Source: Anaeromyxobacter oryzae (GTDB lineage Bacteria > Myxococcota > Myxococcia > Myxococcales > Anaeromyxobacteraceae). From it: a DNA stretch of 64,000 nucleotides. Position numbers and translations under genes: made by a program. The DNA is taken from the NCBI RefSeq assembly GCF_023169945.1, contig NZ_AP025591.1:1200501-1264500 (forward strand). Reading direction: 5' to 3'. Below the pieces are notes generated by a model. That model did no database searches. It was not told where the DNA came from and saw only the letters and a program-made list of their open reading frames with translations. The stretch's first letter is position 1. Every line of letters begins with the position of its first letter. This document shows, in pieces, positions 11,820 to 20,684 of the stretch.

Positions 11820-11853
11820 AAAAAACGAAAAAGTGGGCGACGCGGCCCACTTT
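11820..11853 (-). terminator. Intrinsic terminator / attenuator in the rimP leader
   Basis: Minus strand: a 9-bp perfect stem AAAGTGGGC / GCCCACTTT (11853-11845 with 11838-11830), a 6-nt loop, then TTCGTTTTTT. The T-run ends 8 nt before the rimP ATG. A second small stem (CCCGG/CCGGG, 11874-11859) lies just upstream. Because a promoter lies between tlyA and this stem, it interrupts the rimP operon's own leader and does not merely end the preceding operon. Confidence 0.75.
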
Positions 11854-11892
11854 CGTAACCCGGTGAAACCCGGGGGCGAAAATGTCGGCGTG

Positions 11893-11921
11893 TAGGTAAC
11901 AGAAGGACGCAGTCCGGTCAA
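11893..11921 (-). promoter_or_regulatory. Probable sigma-70 promoter of the rimP-nusA-infB operon
   Basis: Minus strand: TTGACC (11921-11916), a 17-nt spacer, then TACCTA (11898-11893). Predicted start near 11886 gives a leader of about 75 nt containing both hairpins. The -35 box matches those assigned to rpsO and lysS in this window; the -10 box is weak. Confidence 0.5.
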
Positions 11922-11970
11922 GGAAGTCGGGCCGGCGGGCGCCCGGACGGTCGCCCCTGCCCGGGTCCCG

Positions 11971-12726
11971 TCAGGCCGGGGGCAACCGCAGCCCGAGCAG
12001 CCACTCCCGGTTCCCCGCCGGCCCCTCGATGGGCGACTCGGCGTGCCCGAGCACCTCGAACCCGAGGTCGCGGGCCGCCTGCGCGATCCCGTCCAGCGCG
12101 GCGCGGCGCTTCGCCTCGTCGCGCACCACGCCCCCCTTGCCGACCTCGCCCTTCCCGACCTCGAACTGCGGCTTCACGAGGAGGATGGCGTCGCCGCCGG
12201 GCCGGAGGATCGCCTTCACCGCGGGGAGCACGAGGCGCAGGGAGATGAAGGAGAGGTCGCCGACCACGAGGTCCACGCGCTCCCCGAGGGCGGCCGCGTC
12301 GAGGGCGCGCGCGTTCTCGCGCTCCCGGACGACCACGCGCGGGTCGCCGCGCAGCTTCGCGTGGAGCTGGCCGTAGCCGACGTCGACCGCGAACACCCTC
12401 GCGGCGCCGCGCTGGAGGAGCAGGTCGGTGAACCCGCCCGTGGACGCGCCGAGATCGGCGCAGACCTTCCCGCGCGGGTCGACGGGGAAGACCTCGAGCG
12501 CCTTCTCGAGCTTGAGCGCGCCCCGCGACACGTACCTCTGCGGCGCGGCGTCGTCCTTCAGGCGGATGGGCGCGCCGGGATCGACGAGCGCGCCCGGCTT
12601 GTCCACGCGCGCCTCGCCGACGACCACGGCGCCGGCCATCACGAGCGCCTGGGCCTTGGTGCGGGACTCCGCGAGGCCCTTCTCGACGAGGACGACGTCG
12701 ATCCGCTGCCGCGGAGCCCGGCTCAC
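11971..12726 (-). CDS. tlyA: TlyA-family rRNA 2'-O-methyltransferase
   Basis: 251 residues from a GTG start overlapping the dxs stop (GTGA). An S4 RNA-binding domain comes first (QRIDVVLVEKGLAESRTKAQ), then a linker and an FtsJ/RrmJ-type Rossmann methyltransferase domain with the SAM loop CADLGASTGGFTDLLLQRGA and DLVVGDLSFISLR. The family methylates 16S and/or 23S rRNA at the subunit interface. Pairing with dxs and ispA is frequent in many phyla. The C-terminus shows the usual KPQFEVGKGEVGKGGVVRD segment. Confidence 0.93.
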   Translation of the reverse strand: MSRAPRQRIDVVLVEKGLAESRTKAQALVMAGAVVVGEARVDKPGALVDPGAPIRLKDDAAPQRYVSRGALKLEKALEVFPVDPRGKVCADLGASTGGFTDLLLQRGAARVFAVDVGYGQLHAKLRGDPRVVVRERENARALDAAALGERVDLVVGDLSFISLRLVLPAVKAILRPGGDAILLVKPQFEVGKGEVGKGGVVRDEAKRRAALDGIAQAARDLGFEVLGHAESPIEGPAGNREWLLGLRLPPA

Positions 12727-14633
12727 GCGGCGCCGCGCTCCTTGCGGTCGCCCACGAGCGCCCGGCAGGCGGCGGCGATCGCGTCGGCGTCGATGCCGAC
12801 CCAGGCGCGCTGCTTCGCCTGCTCCGCGTGCGTGATGAACTCGTCGGGGATGCCGAGCCGCCGCACCGCGAGGCCGCCGGCGACGAGGCCCCGCCGCTCG
12901 AAGGCCTCGAGGCACGCCGCCCCGAAGCCGCCGGGGAGGCAGCCCTCCTCGACCGTGACGACGCGCTTCGCGCGGGCCGCCTCGGTGCAGACGAGCTCCT
13001 CGTCGATCGGCTTCACGAACCGCGCGTCGACGACGGTGACGGCCATGCCGTCCTTCGCGAGCGCCTCCGCCGCGACGAGTGCGGCCTTGAGGGTCGTGCC
13101 GATGGACACGACGCAGACGTCGGGCTTGCCGGCGACGTTGCGGGCGAGGCGCCCCTTCCCGATCTCCAGGACCCGGGGCGGCTCGAGCGCGACGCCCTCG
13201 CCGGAGCCGCGCGGGTAACGGAACGCCGCCGCGCCCTCGTGCTGGAGCGAGGTGTGGAGCATGTGGCGCATCTCGTTCTCGTCCGAGGGCGCCATCACGA
13301 GGAGGTTCGGGACGCAGCGCAGGTACGCGAGGTCGAACGCGCCCTGGTGCGTCTTGCCGTCGGCGCCGACGAGGCCGCCGCGGTCCAGCGCGAACGTCAC
13401 CGGCAGCTTCTGCAGCGCGACGTCGTGGATGATCTGGTCGTACGCGCGCTGGAGGAAGGTCGAGTAGATCGCGACCACCGGCCGGACGCCGTCGCAGGCG
13501 AGGCCCGCGGCGAACGTGACGGCGTGCTGCTCGGCGATGCCGACGTCGTAGGTGCGGTCCGGGAAGCGCTGCTTCGCCTTGATGAGCCCGGTGCCCTCGA
13601 GCATCGCCGCGGTGATGGCGACGACGCGCGGGTTCCGCTCCATCTCGTCGCAGAGCGCGTCGGCGAAGAGGTCCGTGTACGCCTTCACCGTGGACGGCTT
13701 CTTCACCGGCTTCCCGGTGGCGACGTCGAAGAACGAGAGGCCGTGGCCTCGGGTCGCCTTGTCCGCCTCGGCGGGCTGGTACCCCTTGCCCTTCGTGGTG
13801 ATCGCGTGGAGGAGGACCGGCCCGTCGAACGTGGCGAGCTTCTGGAAGCTCTCGACGAGCCCCTTCACGTCGTGTCCGTCGACCGGCCCGACGTAGTGGA
13901 ACCCGAGCCCCTCGAAGAGGATGCCGGGGGTGACGAGCGCCTTGGTGGCGTTGATGCCGTGGCGGATCATCTCGATGGCCTGGGGGCCCTTCGGGACGCT
14001 CGCGAGGAACTCCTTCACCGACTTCCGCCACCGGTTGTACGTGCGGGAGGCGAACTTCTTCGACAGCCACTCGCTCATCGCGCCGACGTTGGGCGAGATG
14101 GACATCTCGTTGTCGTTCAGGACGACGAGCAGGTCGCGCTTGAGATAGCCGGCCTGGTTCAGGCCCTCGAACGCGACCCCGCCGGTCATCGCGCCGTCGC
14201 CGACGAGGGCGACGACCTTGCCCGGCGCGCCCGTCATCCGCTTCGCCTCGATCATGCCGAGGGCGGCGCTGATCGCGGTGGACGCATGGCCGACGCCGAA
14301 GGCGTCGTACTCGGACTCGTGCCGCTCCGGGAACCCGGCGAGGCCGCCCTCGGTGCGGATCGTACGGAACCGCTCGCGGCGCCCGGTGAGGAGCTTGTGG
14401 GCGTAGGCCTGGTGGCCCACGTCGAAGACGAGCTTGTCCTGCGGCGACGCGTACACGTAGTGCAGCGCGACGTTGATCTCCACCGCGCCGAGCGACGAGC
14501 CGAGGTGGCCGCCGTTGTTCGCGCAGGTCTGGATGATCTCGGCCCGGATCTCCTCGCACAGCGCGGGCAGCTCCTCGACCGGGAGCTTCTTCAGGTCGGC
14601 GGGCGAGGCGATCGTCTCGAGCAGGCGGCCCAT
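12723..14633 (-). CDS. dxs: 1-deoxy-D-xylulose-5-phosphate synthase
   Basis: Thiamine-diphosphate enzyme that condenses pyruvate and glyceraldehyde-3-phosphate, the first step of the MEP isoprenoid pathway. It has 636 residues, the normal length. The N-terminal ThDP domain has GHLGSSLGAVE and the GDGAMTGG...NDNEMSIS binding motif. The middle transketolase pyrimidine domain has TYDVGIAEQHAVTFAAGLA with the catalytic Glu and FALDRGGLVGADGKTHQGAFD. A C-terminal transketolase domain follows. Its start is 18 bp after the ispA stop, so an ispA-dxs-tlyA operon is likely. Confidence 0.98.
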   Translation of the reverse strand: MGRLLETIASPADLKKLPVEELPALCEEIRAEIIQTCANNGGHLGSSLGAVEINVALHYVYASPQDKLVFDVGHQAYAHKLLTGRRERFRTIRTEGGLAGFPERHESEYDAFGVGHASTAISAALGMIEAKRMTGAPGKVVALVGDGAMTGGVAFEGLNQAGYLKRDLLVVLNDNEMSISPNVGAMSEWLSKKFASRTYNRWRKSVKEFLASVPKGPQAIEMIRHGINATKALVTPGILFEGLGFHYVGPVDGHDVKGLVESFQKLATFDGPVLLHAITTKGKGYQPAEADKATRGHGLSFFDVATGKPVKKPSTVKAYTDLFADALCDEMERNPRVVAITAAMLEGTGLIKAKQRFPDRTYDVGIAEQHAVTFAAGLACDGVRPVVAIYSTFLQRAYDQIIHDVALQKLPVTFALDRGGLVGADGKTHQGAFDLAYLRCVPNLLVMAPSDENEMRHMLHTSLQHEGAAAFRYPRGSGEGVALEPPRVLEIGKGRLARNVAGKPDVCVVSIGTTLKAALVAAEALAKDGMAVTVVDARFVKPIDEELVCTEAARAKRVVTVEEGCLPGGFGAACLEAFERRGLVAGGLAVRRLGIPDEFITHAEQAKQRAWVGIDADAIAAACRALVGDRKERGAA

Positions 14634-14651
14634 GCGTCCTTCCTTTCGTCC

Positions 14652-15536
14652 CTACTTCTTGCGCGAGAGCACGAAGCGCGCCAGGGCACGGAGCGGTTCG
14701 GCGCGGGGCCCGAGGGGCGCGAGCGCCTCGAGGGCCTCCGCGAGGAGCGCCTCCGCGCGCCGGCGCGCCTCCGGGATTCCCACGATCGCGGGGAGCGTCG
14801 ACTTTCCCGCGACGGCGTCCTTCCCGGCCCGCTTCCCCAGCGTGGCGGTGTCCGCGGTCAGGTCGAGGAGATCGTCGGCGATCTGGAACGCCAGGCCGAG
14901 CGCGAGCCCGATCGGGCGAACCCGGTCGGTCACCGCCGCGAGCGGCACGCCGGCGCAGAGGGCCCCGCCCACGACGGACGCCGACAGGAGCGCGCCCGTC
15001 TTCGTCCGCATGAGCTCCATCACCGCCGGCTCGTCCAGCTGGGCGTGCTCGCCGTCCATGTCCCGGGCCTGGCCCTCGACCATCCGGAAAGCGTCCTCCG
15101 CGAGGATCCGCGCGAGCTGCGGAGCCCGCGGATCGTCGGACGCGAGCAGGTGCGCGAAGGCGAGCGACTGCAGGCCGTCGCCGACGAGGATCGCCGTCGC
15201 CTCGTCGAAGGCCTTGTGGACCGTCGGCCGGCCGCGGCGGAGGTCGTCGTCGTCCATGGCGGGCAGGTCGTCGTGGACGAGCGAGTAGGTGTGGATCGAC
15301 TCGAGCGCCACGGCGAACCGGAGCGCGAGCGGGTCCGCGGGGTCGCCGCCCCACGCCTCGCAGGCGGCGAGGACGAGGGCTGGGCGGAGCCGCTTCCCGC
15401 CGCCGAGCAGCGCGTACTTGATGGCGGCGGCGAGCCGGGGATGGCCGGGGTGGGCGTCCGCGAGGGCCGCGAGGCGGGGCTCGAGCCGCTCGGCCACCGA
15501 CCGGAGGAAGGTCTCGATGGAGAACGCGTCGGACAA
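14652..15536 (-). CDS. ispA: Short-chain polyprenyl diphosphate synthase (farnesyl diphosphate synthase type)
   Basis: Chain-elongating prenyltransferase, 294 residues, TTG start with AAGG about 10 nt upstream. The first Asp-rich motif DDLPAMDDDD is at 89-98, GGGKRLRP at 45-52, and the second Asp-rich motif DDLLDLT near 215. The insertion inside the first motif and the overall length fit bacterial FPP/GGPP synthases; chain length cannot be fixed from sequence alone. It precedes dxs, linking precursor supply to elongation. Confidence 0.93.
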   Translation of the reverse strand: MSDAFSIETFLRSVAERLEPRLAALADAHPGHPRLAAAIKYALLGGGKRLRPALVLAACEAWGGDPADPLALRFAVALESIHTYSLVHDDLPAMDDDDLRRGRPTVHKAFDEATAILVGDGLQSLAFAHLLASDDPRAPQLARILAEDAFRMVEGQARDMDGEHAQLDEPAVMELMRTKTGALLSASVVGGALCAGVPLAAVTDRVRPIGLALGLAFQIADDLLDLTADTATLGKRAGKDAVAGKSTLPAIVGIPEARRRAEALLAEALEALAPLGPRAEPLRALARFVLSRKK

Positions 15537-15592
15537 GGTGGGAGACCTTCTATCACAAGGCGGCCGGGGGGCTGGAGATGCCCTGAAGCGGC

Positions 15593-15607
15593 GAGGCCAC
15601 AGGCCTC
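15593..15607. repeat. Short palindrome GAGGCC-ACA-GGCCTC
   Basis: Perfect 6-bp arms around 3 nt in the gap between ispA and the response regulator. The following AGGGG block recurs near 20673-20690 in the 15-bp gap between the J-domain gene and hemH, also as GAGGC...GGCCTC. It may be a small dispersed element or a weak hairpin terminator without a T-run. Confidence 0.3.
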
Positions 15608-15634
15608 AGGGGGGCCGCGGGGTTCGCCGGACCG

Positions 15635-16060
15635 TCACGCCGGCGCCGGCACCGCCCCGGCGCGCTGGTCGAGGATCTCGCGGATCCGGGAGACGAGCCG
15701 GTCCATGTCGAGCGGCTTCGGGAAGTAGTCGACCGCGCCGGCCTCGATGCCGGCGCGCTCGTCCTCGACGCTCTTGCGCGCAGAGATGAAGATGACCGGG
15801 ATGTCCCCGAACGTGGGGTTCTTCTTGATCGCCCGGCACAGCTCGAACCCGTCGATCCAGCTCATCATCACGTCGAGCAGGATCACGTCCGGGCGATCCA
15901 CGTGCATCGCGGAGATGAGCCGCAGCCCGTTCGCCGCCTGGCCCACGTCGAACCCCTCGAGCTCGAGCGCGAGCGTGAGCATCTCGCGCGTGTCGCGGTC
16001 GTCGTCGACGATGATGACCTTCGGCTTCTTCATGCGCTCGTCGGCCGGCATCGCGTTCAC
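15635..16060 (-). CDS. Single-domain response regulator (CheY-like)
   Basis: Receiver domain alone. With the GTG at 16060 (overlapping the xseB stop) it has 141 residues; an ATG at 16051 with GGAG about 10 nt upstream is an equally good start. The acidic pair sits in VIIVDDDRD (about 16-23), the phosphoacceptor Asp is near 63 in [10 protein letters not shown], and the Lys switch is in FPKPLD. No output domain is present, so it must act through a partner. No kinase is adjacent; the neighbours are exonuclease VII genes. Confidence 0.9.
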   Translation of the reverse strand: MNAMPADERMKKPKVIIVDDDRDTREMLTLALELEGFDVGQAANGLRLISAMHVDRPDVILLDVMMSWIDGFELCRAIKKNPTFGDIPVIFISARKSVEDERAGIEAGAVDYFPKPLDMDRLVSRIREILDQRAGAVPAPA

Positions 16061-16329
16061 GAGCTCCGGCCGGCGTCGAGCGGCACCGTCTCGTCCTCGC
16101 CGTCGGCGCTGCGGACGAGGAGCTCCACCCGGCGCTCCGCGTCGTCCAGCTTCCGCGAGGCTTCCTTCGCGAGCCTCACGCCCTCGGCGAACTTCTCGAT
16201 CGACTGCTCCAGGTTGAGCTGCCCCGACTCCAGCTCGCCGACGACGTGCTCCAGCCGCGCCACGAGCGCGTCGTACGCCTCCTCTCGCGCCGCCTGGGCC
16301 CGGATCTCGGTCTCTCGCTCGCTCGCCAC
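16057..16329 (-). CDS. xseB: Exodeoxyribonuclease VII small subunit
   Basis: 90-residue helical protein. The XseB core is [36 protein letters not shown], followed by a coiled-coil helix ending in AERRVELL. It assembles several copies per XseA to form exonuclease VII, which degrades single-stranded DNA from both ends. It lies 21 bp downstream of xseA and overlaps the next gene. Confidence 0.94.
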   Translation of the reverse strand: MASERETEIRAQAAREEAYDALVARLEHVVGELESGQLNLEQSIEKFAEGVRLAKEASRKLDDAERRVELLVRSADGEDETVPLDAGRSS

Positions 16330-16350
16330 GCGACCTCCGAACTCATGTCA

Positions 16351-17916
16351 TTAACGGCGCCGCGAATGGGGGTCAACGGGCGCCCCGCCCGAGCCGGTCG
16401 AGCCGGCGTCCCTCGCGGGCCCACCCGACCGTCCGGGCAGCGGGTCGTCGCCCGTCCGCACCCCCTCGGCGCGTGCGTCGACCCACCCCTCGCCGAGCGC
16501 GATCCGGAGCGCGTCGCCTTGCTGGACCGCCGCGCTCGACGTCACCAGGTGCCCCTCGCGGAGCACCAGGGCGAACCCGCGCGCGAGGAGCTTGGCGACG
16601 TTGGCGGGCTCGAGGCGCGCCGCCAGCCGCTCGACCCGCAGCCCCTCGCGCCGGAAATACGCCGCCTGCCACCGGCCGAGGCGGACCACCGCGGCCTCCA
16701 TCCGGGCGCGCAGCGTCCGGAGCTGGGCACGGGGCTCGCGCCGGGCGAGACGGGCGCGGAGGGCGTCCAGCGCCGCGCGCTCGCGGCGGCGCGGGCCGCG
16801 CACGGCGGCCTCGCCGCGGTGGAGGAGGTCGTCGAGGCGGTGCCGCTCGCGGGAGAGGAGGTGGGCCGGGTCCGCGAGCTCGGCCCGGAGCGCGCGGAGC
16901 GTGCGGCGGCGCGCGTCGACGGCCGCGGCGAGAGCGCGGTCTAGGCGCGCACGGAGCTGCGCGCCTCGGGCGACGAGCTCGTCCCGGACCGGCGCCACGA
17001 GCTGGGCGGCGTGGGTCGGCGTGGCGGCGCGGACGTCGGCGACGAGATCGGCGACGGACACGTCGGTCTCGTGGCCCACCGCCGAGACGACCGGCACGGG
17101 GCACCCCGCGATTTCGCGCGCGAGCCGCTCGTCGTTGAACGCCCAGAGCTCCTCCTGCGAGCCTCCGCCGCGCGTCACCACGATCACGTCGACGCCGGCC
17201 CGGCAGAGGCCACGGACCGCCGACACGACCGTCATCGCCGCCCCCTCGCCCTGGACGCGGCAGGGAGCCACGAGCACCGGCAGCCCCGGGAACCGGCCGT
17301 GGAGGACACGGAGGAAGTCGCGGAGCGCGGCGCCGGTGGGGCTCGTCGCGACGCCGACGCGGCGGGGCAGGAACGGCAGCGGCCGCTTCCGCGCGGGATC
17401 GAGGAGGCCGTCCGCCTGGAGTCGCTCCTTGACCTGCTGCAGGAGCACCGCAGCGGCGCCGGCGCCGCGCGGCTCGACCTCCTGCACGACCAGCTGGTAC
17501 TTGCCGTGCGGCGGGTAGATCTCGACGAACCCGCGGGCGAGGACCTGCTGTCCCTCCTCGAGCTCGAAGACGAGGCGCCGCGCCTGCGACGCCCAGAGCA
17601 CCGCCCCGATGACGGCGTCGTCGTCCTTGAGGGAGAAGTACACGTGACCGCTCGACTGCCGGCGCAGGTTCGCGACCTCGCCCGCGACCCAGACGTCGCG
17701 GAACTTCGGCTCGACGGCGTTCCGGAGCGCGCGGGTCAGCTCGCCGACCGAGAGCGGCCGCGCCATGCTCCGCCCCGGGGGCGGCTCGGCGGTGGCCGTC
17801 GCCGCCGCCGGGCGGACGGAGGCCGGCCGCGCGCGCTCGGCCTGCGCGCGCTCGGCCTGGGCGCGCTCGAAGAGGTCGCCCGTGGTGCCCGCGGGCGGCT
17901 TCGCGGCGCGGCTCAC
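16351..17916 (-). CDS. xseA: Exodeoxyribonuclease VII large subunit
   Basis: Catalytic subunit of exonuclease VII. The GTG at 17916 overlaps the otsB stop (GTGA) and gives 521 residues with an Ala-rich extension of about 50; the ATG at 17766 (MARPLSVGEL) is the family-like alternative start. An OB-fold follows (VWVAGEVANLRRQSSGHVYF), then the catalytic domain with GVATSPTGAALRDFL, VVTRGGGSQEELWAFNDE and VVSAVGHETDVSVADLVAD, and a long Arg/Ala coiled-coil C-terminus. It is paired with xseB. Confidence 0.95.
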   Translation of the reverse strand: MSRAAKPPAGTTGDLFERAQAERAQAERARPASVRPAAATATAEPPPGRSMARPLSVGELTRALRNAVEPKFRDVWVAGEVANLRRQSSGHVYFSLKDDDAVIGAVLWASQARRLVFELEEGQQVLARGFVEIYPPHGKYQLVVQEVEPRGAGAAAVLLQQVKERLQADGLLDPARKRPLPFLPRRVGVATSPTGAALRDFLRVLHGRFPGLPVLVAPCRVQGEGAAMTVVSAVRGLCRAGVDVIVVTRGGGSQEELWAFNDERLAREIAGCPVPVVSAVGHETDVSVADLVADVRAATPTHAAQLVAPVRDELVARGAQLRARLDRALAAAVDARRRTLRALRAELADPAHLLSRERHRLDDLLHRGEAAVRGPRRRERAALDALRARLARREPRAQLRTLRARMEAAVVRLGRWQAAYFRREGLRVERLAARLEPANVAKLLARGFALVLREGHLVTSSAAVQQGDALRIALGEGWVDARAEGVRTGDDPLPGRSGGPARDAGSTGSGGAPVDPHSRRR

Positions 17917-18704
17917 CGCCGTCGCCCCCCCGCGTGCGCGGCCACGCGCTGCGGCTCCCGCGCCTCGGCGAGGACCCGGAGCAGCTCGTCCACGTCCTCC
18001 TGCCGGCGCAGCCGCCACTCGGCGAGGGTCGGACCCTTCCCGACGTGCACCCCGAACACGAGCGGCGGTCCGACCGCGAACACGTCCTCGTCCGTCACGT
18101 CGTCGCCCGCGTAGAGCGCCGACTCGAGCCCGAGGCGCGCCACGAGCGCGCGGACCGCGTCGCCCTTGGACGGGAAGTCGTGCGGGAGGACGTTCAGCAC
18201 CTTCTTGCCCGGGATGAGCCGCGTGCCCTGGAGCTGGTTGGCGGCCTCGTAGACGGCGCGCCCGGACGATTTCCAGGCGCGAGATAATCCGTAATGGACG
18301 GCGAGGGTGGAACGCTTGTCCTCGAAGTGAACACCGGGGACCCCCGCGAGGGTGGACTCGAGCTGCCGCCGCCAGCCGCGCACCTTCCGGAGCACGGCCG
18401 GCGGCACGGGCACCGGGTGGCCGAGCTCGAACCCGTGGTTCCCGACGACGTGCGGGACGAGCCCGCCCACGAACCGGTTCGTGTCCCGCCATGCGCGCCC
18501 GGAGACGACCGCGACGGGGTACCGCTCCGCGACGCGCGCGAGGAGCGCGCGGGTCGCCTCGCGCATCGTGGCGCCCGCGGGATCCTTCACGAGGGGCGCG
18601 AGGACACCATCGTAGTCGAAGGCGAGGAGCACCTTCTCCGGCGCCCCTTCGCCGACGAACCGGGCGAGCGCGGAGCGATGGCGGGGATGTAGCAGATCCT
18701 TCAT
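17913..18704 (-). CDS. otsB: Trehalose-6-phosphate phosphatase
   Basis: HAD-superfamily phosphatase, 263 residues. The ATG has GAGG 6 nt upstream. HAD motif I is FDYDGVLAPL (about 29-38), motif II VVSGR, then GNHGFELG, and motif IV YAGDDVTDEDVF. The cap segment and the GKKVLNVLP strand match OtsB. The product is trehalose, an osmoprotectant. No otsA is in the window, so the substrate is assigned by family only. Divergent from the J-domain gene; translationally coupled to xseA. Confidence 0.88.
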   Translation of the reverse strand: MKDLLHPRHRSALARFVGEGAPEKVLLAFDYDGVLAPLVKDPAGATMREATRALLARVAERYPVAVVSGRAWRDTNRFVGGLVPHVVGNHGFELGHPVPVPPAVLRKVRGWRRQLESTLAGVPGVHFEDKRSTLAVHYGLSRAWKSSGRAVYEAANQLQGTRLIPGKKVLNVLPHDFPSKGDAVRALVARLGLESALYAGDDVTDEDVFAVGPPLVFGVHVGKGPTLAEWRLRRQEDVDELLRVLAEAREPQRVAAHAGGRRR

Positions 18705-18788
18705 CGGGGCCTCGCGCGAGAGGCCGGAGTCTACACCCGCACCGCCGGCGCCGCTCGCCGTGTTGTCGTCTTCGCCGGAGAACGAACG

Positions 18789-18794
18789 TAGAAT
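18789..18794 (+). promoter_or_regulatory. -10-like box TAGAAT just before a GTG start
   Basis: TAGAAT ends 6 nt before the GTG at 18801. A -35-like TTGTCG at 18763-18768 is 20 nt upstream, longer than optimal. If used, transcription would begin on or next to the start codon, giving a leaderless message; no Shine-Dalgarno sequence precedes the GTG. Confidence 0.45.
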
Positions 18795-18800
18795 CGCGCC

Positions 18801-20669
18801 GTGCCACGCATCCTGCTCGCCGAGGGTCACCCGCCCACGCGCGAGTTCGTCGCCCGGAGCCTCTCCGACGCCGGCTTCGAGGTCCTCGTCGCCGACGACC
18901 CGCAGCGCGCGTACGAGCTGTACGCCGCCCGCCGGCCGGACGCGGTGGTGGTCGGCGCGTCCATCGCGGACGGTGGCACGGCGCTCGCGGAGCGGCTCCG
19001 CGCGACGGACCCGCGCGTCGTGCTCGTCGCGGCCGACCAGGAGCACCTCGGGAGGGCGCGCGGTCTCCAGGCGATGCTCCCGCTCAAGGCGAACGCGTAC
19101 GTCGCCGACCCGACCCGGCGCGAGCTGGTCGAGAAGCTCCAGGGCCTCCTCTCCCGGGCCTCCGGGGCCGCCCGCCCGCGGTCCCGCGGGGTCGCGGCGC
19201 TGCTCGCCCGCGAGCCGTCGGCCCGCGGCGAGGTGAAGCCGGGCGTCGTCGCGCGACTCCTGCACCAGATCTGGCGCTCGCTCTCCGAGGGCGTCCTCGC
19301 CCTCGAGGACGGCGGCGCGGAGCGGCGCGTCTTCTTCCTCCGCGGCGTGCCGGTGGCCTGCGAGTCGGACGATCCCGCCGAGTCGCTCGTGCAGTGGCTC
19401 TTCGACGGCGGGCGCCTGGACGAGGCCGCCCGGCAGGCGGCCCTCGAGGCGATGGCCGGCGGCCTCTCCGCGGGCGCCGCGCTCATCGCCGCCGGCGTGC
19501 TCGAGCCCGGCGAGCCGCTCCAGGCCACGGTGCGCGCGCACCTCAAGGCGGCGGTGGTCCGCGTCGTGGCCCAGAAGGAGGGCCGCTGGCGCTTCCACGC
19601 GGGCGCGGAGTTCGCGCCGGAGGTGCAGCCCGTCGAGCTGCTGCCGCTCCAGCCCATCCTGGAGGGCGCCCGGGCCGGCATCGCCGCGAAGCACTTCGCG
19701 GACGCGCTCCGGGCCGTCACGGACGCCTACCCGGTCCGGAGCGGCGACTTCCAGCAGGTCCTCCCCGCGGCCGGGCTCGGCAGCGCCGACCTCCGCCTCG
19801 CGCTCGGGCTCGACGGGCGGACCCGGACGCGGGAATGGCTCGAGGCGCGCCGGGGCGAGATGAAGGACGCGCTCTCGCTGCTCTGGTTCCTGTCGATGGT
19901 CGGCGCCGTCGCCTTCCACGAGGCTCCGGAGGCGGACGACGGCTACGGCCGGGCGCCGCCGCGGCGGCGGAAGCCCCTCCCCGCCGACCGCGCGGAGGCA
20001 GTCCGCCAGGCGGCGCTGCAGATCCTGCCCGGGACCTACTTCCACGCGCTCGGGGTGGACGTCGCGGTGGACGCGGCCGAGGCGGAGCGCGCGTACCAGG
20101 CCGTCGCGAGCCGGTTCCACCCGGACGGCTTCGCGGAGTACGACGTCGGCGACCTCGAGGACCTGCTCGCGGCGGTGCAGGACAAGGTCACCGCCGCGTA
20201 CCGCGTCCTCTCGAACGACGAGAGGCGGCGCGCGTACCTGTCGTTCCTGCTGCTCCGGTTCGAGCTCACCGGCGTGCGCCGGCCGGGGATCGACGTCGAC
20301 GCCGAGATCGCCCTGAAGCGCGGCGAGCGCGCGCTCGCGGCCCGGCGGAACGCCGAGGCGGTCCAGGCGCTCCGGCAGGCGGTGGAGCGGAACGCCAAGG
20401 AGCCCGAATACGCGGCGATGCTCGGCTTCGCGGAGCTGTTCGACCCGGTGCTCCCGCGGTCGGAGCGGATCGCCGAGGCGCGGCGGCAGGCGCGCCGCGC
20501 GCTCTCCCTCGCGCCGGATCACCCGCGGGCCACCGCGGTGCTGGCCCTCGCCGAGGAGCAGGGTGGCGACGCGGCCGAGGCGCGCCGGCTGGTGCTGGCC
20601 GCGCTCAAGGCCCACCCCGGGAGCGAGCTCCTGAAGCAGGTGCTGCACCGGCTGAACCGGGTCGGGTGA
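18801..20669 (+). CDS. Degenerate receiver / DUF4388 / J-domain / TPR protein
   Basis: 622-residue cytosolic protein with no membrane segment. Residues 1-115 fold like a CheY receiver (MPRILLAEGH...), but the acidic pair is lost (Glu8-Gly9) and Gly52 stands where the phosphoacceptor Asp should be, so it is probably not phosphorylated there. A DUF4388/PATAN-like region follows at about 155-280. A J-domain lies at about 412-485 with the HPD motif intact (440-442), so DnaK/Hsp70 stimulation is possible. TPR-like repeats fill about 500-620. The GTG start has a -10 box just in front. The exact pathway is unknown; the architecture fits myxobacterial regulatory scaffold proteins. Confidence 0.8.
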   Translation: MPRILLAEGHPPTREFVARSLSDAGFEVLVADDPQRAYELYAARRPDAVVVGASIADGGTALAERLRATDPRVVLVAADQEHLGRARGLQAMLPLKANAYVADPTRRELVEKLQGLLSRASGAARPRSRGVAALLAREPSARGEVKPGVVARLLHQIWRSLSEGVLALEDGGAERRVFFLRGVPVACESDDPAESLVQWLFDGGRLDEAARQAALEAMAGGLSAGAALIAAGVLEPGEPLQATVRAHLKAAVVRVVAQKEGRWRFHAGAEFAPEVQPVELLPLQPILEGARAGIAAKHFADALRAVTDAYPVRSGDFQQVLPAAGLGSADLRLALGLDGRTRTREWLEARRGEMKDALSLLWFLSMVGAVAFHEAPEADDGYGRAPPRRRKPLPADRAEAVRQAALQILPGTYFHALGVDVAVDAAEAERAYQAVASRFHPDGFAEYDVGDLEDLLAAVQDKVTAAYRVLSNDERRRAYLSFLLLRFELTGVRRPGIDVDAEIALKRGERALAARRNAEAVQALRQAVERNAKEPEYAAMLGFAELFDPVLPRSERIAEARRQARRALSLAPDHPRATAVLALAEEQGGDAAEARRLVLAALKAHPGSELLKQVLHRLNRVG

Positions 20670-20684
20670 GGCAGGCCTCCGGCC

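Noticed and set aside
11822..11970. metY-type tRNA before rimP, as in enterobacteria
   Set aside because: No cloverleaf or TTCRA loop is present; the interval holds a promoter and two hairpins instead.
16057..16060. Possible frameshift where the response regulator and xseB overlap
   Set aside because: A 4-bp stop/start overlap is common in this window (dxs/tlyA, otsB/xseA, lutC/lutBA), and both products are complete.
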